Positions 1 through 12,506 of a stretch of 64,000 nt of DNA are shown here, piece by piece. The notes under the pieces are model-generated. The model saw nothing but the letters and a program-made list of their open reading frames with translations, made no database searches and had not been told where the DNA came from. This DNA is from Microbacterium sp. Leaf159 (lineage in GTDB: Bacteria > Actinomycetota > Actinomycetes > Actinomycetales > Microbacteriaceae). Location: positions 5,573-69,572 of the forward strand of contig NZ_LMOU01000002.1 of assembly GCF_001423615.1 (NCBI RefSeq). Reading direction: 5' to 3'. A program made the translations under genes and the position numbers. Position 1 is the stretch's first letter, and every line of letters begins with the position of its first letter.

Positions 1-482
1 GCGATGCCTGGCGACACACCGCCTACGGCTTCGTGCACGACACCGAGCATGCGCTTCTCGCTCCCCTGGCGGTGGGAGAGGCCATGGACGTCACCTTCCG
101 CGCACCGTGGGACGGCCAGTTCGACCAGGCCGGCGTCTTCGTGCGTATCGACGACGAGCACTGGATCAAGGCGGGCATCGAATACGCCGACGAGCACCTC
201 GGCCTCGGAGCCGTCGTCACCGACATCCGCTCCGACTGGTCGGTCGGGTACGTCGACGACTGGCACGGCCGCGAGATCACCGTCCGCGTGAGCCGGTGGC
301 CGGATGCCGTGATCGTGCGCGCGCGTGCGGATGACGGCGACTGGCGCCTCGTCCGGGTTGCCCCGTTCGACGGCGATGCCGCCGCATCCGCCGGCCCTTT
401 CCTCGCCGGGCCCACGCGTTCCGGTCTCGTCGTGCGTTTCACCCGCTGGACGCGCTCGGCCGCCGACGCCGCACTGCACTGA
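1..482 (+). CDS. DUF1349 domain protein, 5' truncated by window edge
   Basis: The frame is open from base 3, so the gene begins before the window and only its last 159 codons are here. The GTG at base 33 is internal, because the family-like stretch DAWRHTAYGF lies before it. Visible family features are ALLAPLAVGEAMDVTF, an FDQAGVFVRIDDEHWIKAGIEY strand region and a C-terminal VVRFTRW. DUF1349 proteins are compact beta-sandwiches resembling concanavalin-type lectins (YesU-like), with no settled substrate. No partner gene is visible. The gene ends 30 bases before a strong hairpin that separates it from argH on the other strand. Confidence 0.85.
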   Translation, partial: DAWRHTAYGFVHDTEHALLAPLAVGEAMDVTFRAPWDGQFDQAGVFVRIDDEHWIKAGIEYADEHLGLGAVVTDIRSDWSVGYVDDWHGREITVRVSRWPDAVIVRARADDGDWRLVRVAPFDGDAAASAGPFLAGPTRSGLVVRFTRWTRSAADAALH

Positions 483-510
483 GTCTCACCGACGGACACT
501 GCGGAGAACC

Positions 511-555
511 GAACGGCCCGCGGAGGCTCTCATCGAGAGCCCCCGCGGGCCGTTT
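511..555. terminator. Bidirectional terminator between DUF1349 gene and argH
   Basis: A 12-bp outer stem (512-523 with 543-554), one A/C mismatch (524/542) and a 6-bp inner stem (525-530 with 536-541) close on a 5-base loop. It sits between two convergent genes. A short T run (553-555) follows on the plus strand. Confidence 0.85.
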
Positions 556-591
556 CTCCGTGGTGCGAGTCGTTCGCCGGAGGAATGCCGG

Positions 592-4155
<3,564 letters not shown>

Positions 4156-4159
<4 letters not shown>

Positions 4160-5073
4160 GCGTTCTTCCCTGCGCTTCCCATGACCACTTCTGTTCCGAT
4201 TCCCTTGCTGGTGAAGAGTTCGACGAGCACCGAATGCGGCACGCGTCCGTCGATGATGGCGGCGGCGTCGACGCCCCCTTGGATCGCATCCAGGCAGGCC
4301 TTCATCTTCGGGATCATGCCGGATTCGAGTGTCGGCAGCATCTCGATGAGCGCCTCCGAGGTGAGGTGCGAGACGAGCGAGTCGCGGTTGGGCCAATCGG
4401 CGTAGAGCCCCGGCACATCCGTGAGGATGACGAGCTTGCGCGCGTTGAGCGCCACGGCGAGGGCCGCTGCCGCGGCATCCGCGTTCACGTTGAGGGACTG
4501 ACCCGGGTGATCGAGGTCGGGCGCGATGCTGGACACCACCGGCACGCGGCCGGCCGCCAGATGGTCGAGCACGGGCGTCGGGTCCACCTCGACGACGTCG
4601 CCGACGCGTCCGAGGTCGATCTCCTCGCCGTCGATGACCACGCCTCGGCGGCGTCCGCCGAAGAGCCCTGCGTCCTCACCGCTGAGCCCGGTCGCGATCG
4701 GACCGTGCGAGTTGATCTTGGAGACCAGCTGCGGGTTGACCTGACCGGTGAGCACCATGCGCACGACGCTGATGGCCTCGGTGTTGGTGACGCGGTAGCC
4801 GCCCTTGAACTCGCTCGGGATCTCGAGGCGTTGGAGCATGTCGGAGATCTGCGGCCCACCGCCGTGCACGACGACCGGCAGCACACCCACGTAGCGCAGG
4901 TAGGCGATGTCCTGTGCGAAGGCCTCCTGCAGCTCGTCCGAGACCATGGCGTTGCCGCCGTACTTGACCACGACGATCTGGTCGCGGAACTTCTTCAGCC
5001 ACGGAAGCGACTCGATGAGTGTCGCGGCCTTGACCGCGGCGACGTCTGGCGTGGTGTCCTGGATGTCGGTCAT
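4156..5073 (-). CDS. argB: Acetylglutamate kinase
   Basis: Phosphorylates N-acetylglutamate, the usual arginine-feedback step of the pathway. Amino-acid-kinase motifs are clear: [14 protein letters not shown] start (here [11 protein letters not shown]) near residue 35, VVHGGGPQI near residue 68, and [15 protein letters not shown] near residue 195. The 305 residues and the N-terminal extension before the kinase fold fit the arginine-inhibited hexameric class; this is inference from family knowledge. Both ends overlap neighbours by four bases, argJ upstream and argD downstream. Confidence 0.97.
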
Positions 5074-6227
5074 GAGGCGTAGGCGCTGTTCTCGTGCACG
5101 TAGTCGTGGGTGAGGTCGTTGGTGAGGATCGTCGCGGTCGCGTCGCCCACCTTGAGGTCGATCACGAGGTGCGTGGCTCGCGGGGTCAGGTCGACCTCTT
5201 CACGCGGGCGATCAGGGCCGCCCTCGCTGCACACGCGCACGCCGTTCATCCAGACGTCGACGTCATACGGGTCGAACTGCGCGCTCGTGGTGCCGATCGC
5301 GGCGAGCACCCGGCCCCAGTTGGGGTCGTTGCCGAAGATCGCCGCCTTGAAGAGGTTGTTCCGCGCGACCGAGCGTCCGACCTCGACCGCCTCACCCTCG
5401 GAGACAGCGTGCTGCACCTCGATGGTGATGTCGTGGCTCGCGCCCTCGGCATCTCCCTGAAGCTTGACCGCGAGCTGCTGGCAGAGCTCGGAGAGCGCCG
5501 CCGAGAAGTCGTCGAGGTCGGGAGTGACGCCGGATGCGCCGTTCGCGAGCAGCGTGACCTGGTCGTTCGTCGACATGCAGCCGTCGGAGTCGAGGCGGTC
5601 GAACGTGGTTCCGGTCGCGGCACGCAGCGCGGCATCGGCCTGGAGCGGCTCGAGCACGGCATCCGTCGTGATGACGACGAGCATCGTCGCGAGCCCCGGC
5701 GCGAGCATGCCCGCGCCCTTCGCCATGCCTCCGATCGTCCAGCCGTCGCGAGTGACCACTGCGGTCTTCGCGACGCTGTCGGTGGTCATGATCGCCTCAG
5801 CCGCGATATCTCCGCCGTCGGTCGACAGCGTGGCGATCGCCTGCTCTGTGCCGGAGAGCACCTTGGCACGGAAGACCTCGTCGCCGACGCCGATGAGACC
5901 GGTCGAGCAGACGAGCACGTCGCCGGCGCTGACGCCGAGGAGCTCGGCGGCCTTCTCGGCGGTCTGGTGCGTGGTCTGGAAGCCGAAGCTGCCGGTGAAG
6001 CAGTTCGCTCCCCCCGAGTTCAGCACGACCGCCTCGACCACGCGATCGGCGACTGCCTGCTGCGACCAGATGATCGGGTTGGCTTTGGCGCGATTGCTCG
6101 TGAAGACGGCGGCACCGACCTTGCGGGGGCCGCGGTTGACGACCACGGCGACGTCGGGCTTGCCGGTCGACTTGAGGCCGGCGGTGACTCCTGCCGCTTC
6201 GAATCCTGCGGGGGCGGTGACGCTCAC
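5070..6227 (-). CDS. argJ: Glutamate N-acetyltransferase / amino-acid acetyltransferase
   Basis: Recycles the acetyl group from N-acetylornithine to glutamate. Members that also use acetyl-CoA replace argA, and no argA is seen here. The precursor self-cleaves before a threonine in the motif [14 protein letters not shown], near residue 180, giving alpha and beta chains. The C-terminus ([10 protein letters not shown]) is the usual one. Length is 385 residues. It overlaps argC and argB by four bases each. Whether it is mono- or bifunctional cannot be read from sequence. Confidence 0.96.
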   Translation of the reverse strand: MSVTAPAGFEAAGVTAGLKSTGKPDVAVVVNRGPRKVGAAVFTSNRAKANPIIWSQQAVADRVVEAVVLNSGGANCFTGSFGFQTTHQTAEKAAELLGVSAGDVLVCSTGLIGVGDEVFRAKVLSGTEQAIATLSTDGGDIAAEAIMTTDSVAKTAVVTRDGWTIGGMAKGAGMLAPGLATMLVVITTDAVLEPLQADAALRAATGTTFDRLDSDGCMSTNDQVTLLANGASGVTPDLDDFSAALSELCQQLAVKLQGDAEGASHDITIEVQHAVSEGEAVEVGRSVARNNLFKAAIFGNDPNWGRVLAAIGTTSAQFDPYDVDVWMNGVRVCSEGGPDRPREEVDLTPRATHLVIDLKVGDATATILTNDLTHDYVHENSAYAS

Positions 6228-7276
6228 GGCGCGACTCCGTTCACTGAGAGGGCGCGGGACTCGGGAAGCCCCAGCGCGAGGTTCATGGACTGGATGGCAG
6301 CGCCTGCGGTGCCCTTGACGAGGTTGTCGACCGCGGTCACCACGGTCACCCTGTTCGCCGCGCGATCGATCGCGAGACCGATCAGGGCGGTGTTCGCACC
6401 GAGGACATCGGCCGTGCGCGGGAACTGACCGGCCGGCAGGAGCTGCACGAAGGTCTCGTCACCGTATGCGTCCTCCCACGCGGCCCGGATCTCGGCATCG
6501 CTGACGCCGCCGACGATGGGAGCCGTCGATGTGGCGAGGATCCCCCGTGACATCGGCACGAGCACCGGCGTGAAGGAGATGCGGATGCGGTCGGGTGCGG
6601 TCCCGGACGCCGCGGCGAGCGCCTGGCGGATCTCGGGGATGTGCCGATGGGTGCCGCCGACCGCATAGGGGTTGGCGCTGCCCAGGATCTCGCCGGCGAG
6701 CAGGTTCGTCTTGAGGCTCTTGCCCGCCCCCGAAGGACCGACCGCGAGCACCGAGACGATGTCACTGGCATCGATCACACCGGCCGCGACTCCCGGTGCC
6801 AGGCTGAGGCTCACGGTCGAGGCGTTGCAGCCGGGGGCAGCGATCCGCGTCGCGCCGCGCAGTGTCTCCCGCTGCTTGACGCCGCCGACCGGCAGCTCGG
6901 GCACGCCGTACGCCCAGGGCTCGTGGAAGTCGCCCCCGTAGAACGCGTCCCACGAATCCTGCGAGGTGAGTCGATGGTCGGCTCCCGCGTCGATCACGAG
7001 GGGCGTGTCCCCGAGCGCATCGGTGTACTGGCCGGACTGACCGTGCGGGAGGGCGAGGAAGACGATGTCGTGCCCTGAGAGGATCTCGGGGGTCGTGTCC
7101 TGCAGCGTGAGGTGGGCGAGAGAACGCAGATGCGGCTGATGCTGCACCAGCGGTTGGCCTGCATTCGAGTGCGCCGTGACGGTGCGGATCTCGATGTCGG
7201 GATGCGACGCGAGGAGGCGCAGGATCTCGCCGCCCGCATAGCCGGATGCGCCGGAGACGGCGACGGAGTACGTCAT
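6224..7276 (-). CDS. argC: N-acetyl-gamma-glutamyl-phosphate reductase
   Basis: NADPH-dependent reduction of acetylglutamyl phosphate to the semialdehyde. A Rossmann start ([16 protein letters not shown]) opens the protein, and the catalytic cysteine lies in AAPGCNAST near residue 150. The 350 residues are typical. It is the first enzyme gene of the operon. A TAAGGT hexamer ends six bases before the ATG, so the transcript may be leaderless; AAGG in the same place could instead serve as a weak ribosome site. A short Arg-rich ORF lies 114 bases upstream on the same strand. Confidence 0.97.
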   Translation of the reverse strand: MTYSVAVSGASGYAGGEILRLLASHPDIEIRTVTAHSNAGQPLVQHQPHLRSLAHLTLQDTTPEILSGHDIVFLALPHGQSGQYTDALGDTPLVIDAGADHRLTSQDSWDAFYGGDFHEPWAYGVPELPVGGVKQRETLRGATRIAAPGCNASTVSLSLAPGVAAGVIDASDIVSVLAVGPSGAGKSLKTNLLAGEILGSANPYAVGGTHRHIPEIRQALAAASGTAPDRIRISFTPVLVPMSRGILATSTAPIVGGVSDAEIRAAWEDAYGDETFVQLLPAGQFPRTADVLGANTALIGLAIDRAANRVTVVTAVDNLVKGTAGAAIQSMNLALGLPESRALSVNGVAP

Positions 7277-7282
7277 GCTTCT

Positions 7283-7288
7283 ACCTTA
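7283..7288 (-). promoter_or_regulatory. -10 hexamer of argC (TAAGGT, 6 nt before ATG)
   Basis: The spacing places transcription start at the argC start codon. No good -35 is visible. If it is used, this promoter bypasses the Arg-rich ORF upstream. Confidence 0.45.
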
Positions 7289-7390
7289 ACGGTCATGCCC
7301 CGCGTCGAACTCGGGGCGCAGTGTCGGGAACCGGGGCGGCGACACCGGCACTCGACCGCCGTGCGTGAGCAGGCAGAAGCGCAGGGTCGC

Positions 7391-7474
7391 CTAGAGTCGG
7401 CGGCCGCTGCGGCGTCGGCGCACGGCGATGACGCTCGGAGCGAGCGTCAGGGTTGCGGTGGCGGCCGAAGGCAT
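7391..7474 (-). CDS. Candidate Arg-rich leader peptide of the arg operon
   Basis: A 27-codon ORF beginning MPSAATATLTLAPS and ending VRRRRSGRRL, so six of the last nine residues are arginine (CGC and CGA codons). It ends 114 bases before argC on the same strand. A TATCGT hexamer (7481-7486) lies six bases before its ATG, with TTGCGC 18 bases further upstream, so it could be leaderless. Downstream, two copies of GCCCCG (at about 7346 and 7313 on the minus strand) could each pair with one CGGGGC near 7300, giving exclusive folds. That arrangement resembles ribosome-mediated attenuation. Against it: the ATG lies inside a perfect inverted repeat, and argC has its own -10. Confidence 0.35.
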   Translation of the reverse strand: MPSAATATLTLAPSVIAVRRRRSGRRL

Positions 7475-7506
7475 GCCGCGACGATAGCGCGCTCGTCGCG
7501 GCATGC
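7471..7506. terminator. Perfect 14-bp inverted repeat after the thi operon
   Basis: Arms 7471-7484 and 7493-7506 are perfect complements around an 8-base loop. It starts 14 bases after the stop of the ThiE-ThiD-TenA gene, so it probably ends that transcript. No T run follows. It also covers the ATG and -10 of the Arg-rich ORF, so an operator role is possible. Confidence 0.6.
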
Positions 7507-7520
7507 GCAAATCCGCTCCG

Positions 7521-9671
7521 TCACGCAGAGGCGGCAGAGGCGAACGGTGCGGCGAAGAAGGCGAGCTCGTGGGCGCTCGACACCTCGAAGGCGCGAAGCA
7601 TCCGATCCCGCGTGGCCGGGGCGGCGGTCGCCGCTGCGGCCGAGACCAAGGCGATCGCCTGGTCCGTGGCGTCCTCGAACGCCGGGTCCGCGTAGGTCGC
7701 GAGCCAGGAGACGTACGGATGCCGGGGATCCCGCGCATATTCGCCGAACTCCCCCGCGTGCAGACGCTGGCCGAGGTCGGTGTAGAGCCAGAAGCACGGC
7801 AGCACCGCGGCGACGAGCTCGGCGTAGTCGCCGCCGAACGCCACGGAGCGCAGGTGGTCGAGGTACGCGACGGTCGCCGGAGCGGGAGCGACCGAGAACA
7901 TCGCCGCCTCCACTCCCTCACCCGGAGTCAGCCACGATGCGTGCAGCTCGAGCTCGCCGATGATCGCGCCCTCGGCGGAGCGCGCCCAGAACGCCTGCTC
8001 GTGCGGAGTGGGAGCGAGGCGTGAGGCTTCGGCGAGCACGCGGGCGTACTCGCGGAGGTACAGCGCGTCCTGCGCGAGGTAGAACAGGAACGGCTCCCGA
8101 GCGAGAGTGCCGTCGGCCAGTCCGCGGATGAAGGGGAGTTCGTCGATCCCCGCCCTCACGTCGGCTGTGCGCGCCCACCACGCGGCCCGGATCTGCTCCG
8201 GCGTCGGTCGCGTCTCGAGCCCGCCGCGCTCCCACAGCCCCGCGAAATGGCTGACCGGGCCGTGACCGCGCCCGACGCGCAGCGTCTCGCTCTCGCGCAG
8301 CGCCTCGCGCAGCCACGCCCGGGTCGAGGCGACGGCATCGACGGCCGTCTCGCCGCGAGCCAGGCGAGTGGCCAGCGCAGAGGAGAGCGAGCACCCCGTG
8401 CCGTGGGTGTTCGCGGTGCGGATCCGAGTGCCCTGGTACTCGCGCCGCACTCCCTCTCCGACGTCCACGAGCGCATCGGGGACATCGTCCCCATCGAGGT
8501 GCCCGCCCTTGACGAGCACCGCCGCCCCGATCGCCGTCGACAGATCCTCTGCTGCGGCGAGCGCGTCGTCCCATCCCGAGGTCGCCCGCCCGGCCAGCAC
8601 GGCGAGCTCGCCGAGGTTGGGGGTCACGACGTGCGCACGCCGGAGCAGCTCTCGAAGTGCCGCCTCGGCATCCTGATCGAGCAGCCTGTCGCCGCTGGTG
8701 GCGACCATGACCGGATCGAGCACGACGATGGGCGGCCGAACGGCATCGAGCCAGTCGGCGACCGTGCGGATGACGTCGGCGTTGGCGAGCATCCCGATCT
8801 TGACGGCGTCGATGACGATGTCGTCGGAGATCGCGTCGAGCTGCTCCCGCAGGAAGGTCGCGGGTGGCACGTGAACACCCCGCACGCCCGTGGTGTTCTG
8901 GGCGGTCAGCGCGGTGAGCGCCGCCATGCCGTAGCCGCCGTTCGCGGCGATCGACTTGAGATCGGCCTGGATCCCCGCTCCACCGGACGGGTCGCTCCCG
9001 GCGATGCTGAGCACACGCGGCGTGCCGGCCGCGCGCCAACGACGCACGAACGTCGCTGCGGTCTCGGCCGGATCGGCAGCCGCGCACAGCGCCGAGACCA
9101 CGGCGAGGCCGGCCGCCCCCGCGGTCCGCAGCCGCTCGATGTCGTCGATCGCCACGCCTCCGATCGCCACGCACGGGAGCACGGTCGTCTCGACGAGAGC
9201 TCGGAATCCCGCGACGCCGAGGGCCGGCGGATGGTCGGGCTTGGTGCTGGTGGGGCGGATGACGCCGACGCCCAGGTAGTCGACCGTGCCGGGCGGCAGC
9301 GCGCGCACCGCCTCGAAGTGCTCCCGGCTGTTCGCCGTGAGGCCGATGAGCGCCTCGGCGCCCAGAGCTTCTCGCGCACGCAGCACCGACGCATCCCCCT
9401 GCCCGAGATGCACGCCGTCGACCCGCGCGCCCTGCTCACGCGCGGCGAGGGCAGCGTCCAGGCGGTCGTTCACGACCAGCAGTGCTCGCCCCTCGATCAC
9501 GCGGGAGAGCTCGACGAGCTGCGCCGTGGTCTCGGCATCCGTCGCCGTCTTGTCGCGCAGCTGCACGATCCGCACTCCTCCGTCGACGGCACGGCGGACG
9601 GTCTCGACGACACCGCGTTCCCCGCAGAGATCCGGGTCGGTGACCAGGTACAGCGAGAGGTCCGCGATCAC
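7521..9671 (-). CDS. Trifunctional ThiE-ThiD-TenA fusion
   Basis: Three thiamine enzymes in one 716-residue chain. ThiE (about 1-205; [30 protein letters not shown]) joins HMP-PP and thiazole phosphate. ThiD (about 218-470; [12 protein letters not shown] at 222-233, [22 protein letters not shown] with Cys427) phosphorylates HMP twice. TenA (about 490-716; LPCFWLY with Cys626, HELAFF near the end) releases HMP from degraded thiamine. The GTG at 9671 overlaps the thiM stop as GTGA; the longer open frame upstream is a shadow of thiM. With thiM this makes a salvage operon. ThiD-ThiE and ThiD-TenA fusions are known; all three in this order are less usual. Confidence 0.93.
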   Translation of the reverse strand: MIADLSLYLVTDPDLCGERGVVETVRRAVDGGVRIVQLRDKTATDAETTAQLVELSRVIEGRALLVVNDRLDAALAAREQGARVDGVHLGQGDASVLRAREALGAEALIGLTANSREHFEAVRALPPGTVDYLGVGVIRPTSTKPDHPPALGVAGFRALVETTVLPCVAIGGVAIDDIERLRTAGAAGLAVVSALCAAADPAETAATFVRRWRAAGTPRVLSIAGSDPSGGAGIQADLKSIAANGGYGMAALTALTAQNTTGVRGVHVPPATFLREQLDAISDDIVIDAVKIGMLANADVIRTVADWLDAVRPPIVVLDPVMVATSGDRLLDQDAEAALRELLRRAHVVTPNLGELAVLAGRATSGWDDALAAAEDLSTAIGAAVLVKGGHLDGDDVPDALVDVGEGVRREYQGTRIRTANTHGTGCSLSSALATRLARGETAVDAVASTRAWLREALRESETLRVGRGHGPVSHFAGLWERGGLETRPTPEQIRAAWWARTADVRAGIDELPFIRGLADGTLAREPFLFYLAQDALYLREYARVLAEASRLAPTPHEQAFWARSAEGAIIGELELHASWLTPGEGVEAAMFSVAPAPATVAYLDHLRSVAFGGDYAELVAAVLPCFWLYTDLGQRLHAGEFGEYARDPRHPYVSWLATYADPAFEDATDQAIALVSAAAATAAPATRDRMLRAFEVSSAHELAFFAAPFASAASA

Positions 9672-10516
9672 AGCGCACGCTCCTCGACGCGTGCCGCAGC
9701 GGCGATGTCCTGCGGCCCCACCGCGGCGAGCGCGTCGAGGAGCTCGACCGCGAAGCTGCCGGGACCGGATGCCCGTGCGGCGGCGCGCTCTGCGGCGATC
9801 GTGTACACCAGGCTCGCCGACGAGACGGCGGTCAACGGATCGGTCCCGGCCCTGCGGGCGGTCCCGAGGAAGGCTGCCATCACGGCGCCCAGTGCGCACC
9901 CGCCACCGGTGACTCTGGTGAGCAGCTCGTCGCCGTTCGCGATCCGCACGACGCGCCGGCCGTCGGTGATCAGATCGACTGGGCCCGAGACGGCGACGAC
10001 CGAGCCGTGACGGGAGGCGAGTGCGAGGGCGGCATCGGACGCGGCATCCGTGGTGTCGGTGGCATCGACCCCGCGCCCTCCGGCGGTGAGCCCTGCGAGT
10101 GCGAGGATCTCGGAGGCGTTCCCGCGGATCGCCGTGGGGCGCGAGGCGACGAGTTCGTGCGCGAGCGCCGTGCGCACCGGCAGCGAACCTATCGCGACCG
10201 GATCGAGCACCCAGGGAGTGCCCGCGGCGGCGGCACCGGCGACGGCTTCGAGACTCGCGGCCCGCTGCTCGGGGGTCGGAGTCCCGAGGTTGATGAGCAC
10301 TCCGGACGCGACGCCCGCGAAGAGACCCGCCTCGTCGACGATGTCGACCATCGCGGGTGCTGCCCCGAGAGCCAGCAGCACGTTGGCCGTGAAGCCCGTG
10401 ACGACGGTGTTGGTGATGCAGTGGGTCAGCGGTGGTGACTCACGGAGCGCGGTCAGCAGCTCGGCGGCCGAGGCCGCCAGGGTCGATTCGGATTCTGGAC
10501 GCAGACGATCGCTCAA
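9668..10516 (-). CDS. thiM: Hydroxyethylthiazole kinase
   Basis: Phosphorylates 4-methyl-5-(2-hydroxyethyl)thiazole so that ThiE can use it. Ribokinase-like family; recognisable parts are [11 protein letters not shown] near residue 30, NASEILAL, and the catalytic region [15 protein letters not shown] near residue 205 with its cysteine. It starts with TTG at 10516; AAGGGA lies seven bases upstream and is also the end of the TPP riboswitch, which supports this start. The ATG two codons upstream is out of frame and stops at once. First gene of the two-gene thiamine salvage operon. Confidence 0.95.
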   Translation of the reverse strand: MSDRLRPESESTLAASAAELLTALRESPPLTHCITNTVVTGFTANVLLALGAAPAMVDIVDEAGLFAGVASGVLINLGTPTPEQRAASLEAVAGAAAAGTPWVLDPVAIGSLPVRTALAHELVASRPTAIRGNASEILALAGLTAGGRGVDATDTTDAASDAALALASRHGSVVAVSGPVDLITDGRRVVRIANGDELLTRVTGGGCALGAVMAAFLGTARRAGTDPLTAVSSASLVYTIAAERAAARASGPGSFAVELLDALAAVGPQDIAAAARVEERAL

Positions 10517-10521
10517 TGCGA

Positions 10522-10600
10522 CATCCCTTCGCTAGTACGAACTAGATCAGGTTCGACGGGTCTGTTCTCAGCCGCGGATGCGGCACCCCGTGTCACTGCT
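10522..10600 (-). promoter_or_regulatory. TPP riboswitch (THI element)
   Basis: On the minus strand the conserved blocks appear in order: ACACGGGGTGC, GCTGAGA, ACCCG, GAACCTGATCTAGTT and GCGAAGGGA. The last block is also the Shine-Dalgarno region of thiM, so TPP binding should block translation initiation directly. A TAGACT hexamer at 10604-10609 would start the RNA at the riboswitch 5' edge. Confidence 0.95.
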
Positions 10601-10623
10601 CGAAGTCTAGCGACGACCGGAGA

Positions 10624-11589
10624 TCACCCTCGCCGCTGCAGCAGCTCCAGCTCGTCGTCCCGCATGAGGCCGGCGCGCCGGTCACGGTCGATCCCTCGCT
10701 CCTGCTCGTCTGCGATGACGGCCGCGACGGTCTCGTCGAGCGGTCGGAGGGTGCCGCCCGCGGCGTGGTACCGGGCGTTGGTGCGGGTCATGAAGCCGGT
10801 CATCTCGGCGGGCAGCCAGAGAGGCAGCGAGCGCTCCCCCGCCCAGTACCCGACGCCGTTCGCGACCAGCCACTCGTCATCGGCCGTCACCGTGTCGCCC
10901 CCGTGTGCGGCACCCCGTCGCACGGTCGCGAGCACCTCGGCCAGCGGATGCCGGTCGCCGATCGCGTTGACCACGCCGGTGGCATGCGTCGTTGCGACGA
11001 ACTCCGACAGGTCGTCGACGTCGATCACCTGCGCGCTGCGCCCCTCGGCATTCGGCAGCAGAACGGGACCGTCGACCGCGCGCAGGAACGCCGCAGCCCA
11101 GTATCCGAAGCGATCGCTCGGGTCGCCCTCGCCGACGATCAGCCCGGGGCGTACGACCAGCGCTCGCTCACCGAGCGCACGCACGGCGTTCTCGGCCGCG
11201 ACCTTCTGCGCGCCGTACTCGTATTCGTCACCCGGCTTCGCCGCTGCATGCACGGGAGCCGTCTCGTCGGCTCCCACCGTGGCGTCGTCGGAGTACACCG
11301 ACATCGACGAGACATACGTCCAGCGGGCTGCTCGTTCCCCGAGCGCGGTCACCGCAGCCTCGACGTGGGCCGCATTCGATGAGACATCGATCACGTGGTC
11401 CCAGTCACGCCCCGCCACGGCGTCGTAGGCCGCGGGATCATCCCGGTCGGCCAGCACGAGGCTCGCCCCCTCGGGAGACGGGCGTCCTCCCCGTGCGAGG
11501 CACATCACGGTCGCCCCGTTCACCAGCATCCGTCGGACGATCCGGCCCGACAGCCAGCCCGTTCCGCCGAGGATCAGTACGTCTGTCAT
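10624..11589 (-). CDS. NAD-dependent epimerase/dehydratase-like (extended SDR) protein
   Basis: The N-terminus ILGGTGWLSGRIVRRML is a GGxGxxG-type nucleotide-binding loop. TYVSSMSVYSDD followed by YEYGAQK gives the SDR serine and the YxxxK pair. The C-terminal half fits substrate binding but shows no specific subfamily. Length is 321 residues, normal for extended SDRs. It is the nearest upstream gene to the thi riboswitch on the same strand, 24 bases away. The substrate is unknown. No Shine-Dalgarno or clear -10 stands before the ATG, so the start is only moderately sure. Confidence 0.8.
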   Translation of the reverse strand: MTDVLILGGTGWLSGRIVRRMLVNGATVMCLARGGRPSPEGASLVLADRDDPAAYDAVAGRDWDHVIDVSSNAAHVEAAVTALGERAARWTYVSSMSVYSDDATVGADETAPVHAAAKPGDEYEYGAQKVAAENAVRALGERALVVRPGLIVGEGDPSDRFGYWAAAFLRAVDGPVLLPNAEGRSAQVIDVDDLSEFVATTHATGVVNAIGDRHPLAEVLATVRRGAAHGGDTVTADDEWLVANGVGYWAGERSLPLWLPAEMTGFMTRTNARYHAAGGTLRPLDETVAAVIADEQERGIDRDRRAGLMRDDELELLQRRG

Positions 11590-11653
11590 GCACCCATGCC
11601 ATCAGCATCCGTCTCTGAGGGGAAGGGTCTTCCGCTCAGGGCGGATGCCGTGC

Positions 11654-12370
11654 TCACGAGCCGCGCAGCTCACCCAGCCCGGTCAGCTCAGGAATCGTCC
11701 ACGAGGAGTCGGGGCGCCACTCGCGCCACTCCGGATCGAACGGCCACTCGCCCGCGTGGAATGACTCGATCGCGGCGTCGGCGTGTCGCTCGATCTGCGC
11801 GGCCTGCTCGCGCGTGAGGCGCCCCTGTGCGATCGCGGCGACCAGCTCGTCCTCATCCTTGAGGTGCACGCGGCCGTCCTGTTCGATCTCGACGTCGAGG
11901 ATGTGATCCGACGAGTAGGTGTCGCGGTCGGTGCGCAGATGAGCGTTCTCGAGGTTCACGTACCATCCGGCGAACTGCCAGTCCGGACCGCTCACGTCGC
12001 TCCAGAACAACCACACCGACCATGCGGCGCCAGCCGGAGCGATGCGCAGGATGCCGTTTCCCCACCACTCCTCGACGATCCGGGTACGTGGATCGAGCCA
12101 GCGACGCTCCAGCGGGACCGCTCGTATCCGCTCGCCCTCGGGCGTCCCCTGCCCCTCCTGGAGAGTTCCCGGCGCGAGCCAGGCCACGAGACCACGCTCG
12201 TCGTCGCGCACGACGCGCATGGGCGTGATGGTCGACGGGTCACCCGGCTGCCAGCCCGGCTTGCGGTAGTGCCAGTCGATCTGATCGCCCGGCTGCAGGA
12301 AGGGCCCCTCGCCCATCGCCCGGACCCCGTCCGGCACCGCCGCGGGGGTGCTGTGAGGAAGGATGCTCAT
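11654..12370 (-). CDS. DUF402 domain protein
   Basis: A 238-residue protein with the DUF402 pattern: IDWHYRKPGWQPGD near residue 30, WWGNGILRI, the core WYVNLENAHLRTD near residue 135, and DHILDVEIEQDGRVHLKDEDEL. DUF402 members include nucleoside di- and triphosphate phosphatases with metal-binding Asp/Glu residues, and the DxxLDxxI-type core is present here, so a phosphatase role is possible but unproven. The ATG at 12370 is preferred over the GTG at 12373 because TACCGT ends six bases before it. A terminator separates it from pheT upstream. Confidence 0.85.
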   Translation of the reverse strand: MSILPHSTPAAVPDGVRAMGEGPFLQPGDQIDWHYRKPGWQPGDPSTITPMRVVRDDERGLVAWLAPGTLQEGQGTPEGERIRAVPLERRWLDPRTRIVEEWWGNGILRIAPAGAAWSVWLFWSDVSGPDWQFAGWYVNLENAHLRTDRDTYSSDHILDVEIEQDGRVHLKDEDELVAAIAQGRLTREQAAQIERHADAAIESFHAGEWPFDPEWREWRPDSSWTIPELTGLGELRGS

Positions 12371-12376
12371 CACGAC

Positions 12377-12382
12377 ACGGTA
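12377..12382 (-). promoter_or_regulatory. -10 hexamer of DUF402 gene (TACCGT)
   Basis: Ends six bases before the ATG at 12370. No Shine-Dalgarno is present, so leaderless expression is likely. Confidence 0.5.
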
Positions 12383-12444
12383 CCCCGGTGGTCAACCGGG
12401 CTCAGGTCGGCTCGGCGGCGAACATCGCATCCGATGGGAACGCA

Positions 12445-12483
12445 CGCACGCGGACCGCACCACTCGGGTGCAGTCCGCGTGCG
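12445..12483 (-). terminator. Terminator after pheT
   Basis: An 11-bp stem (12445-12455 with 12473-12483), one C/A mismatch, a 5-bp inner stem and a 5-base loop. It lies 24 bases after the pheT stop. Confidence 0.75.
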
Positions 12484-12506
12484 GGTCGTTTCAGGCCCAG
12501 TCGGTG

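Noticed and set aside
7521..9899. ThiE fusion starting within thiM at 9899
   Set aside because: The added residues are a shadow of thiM. The GTG at 9671 opens the ThiE domain exactly.
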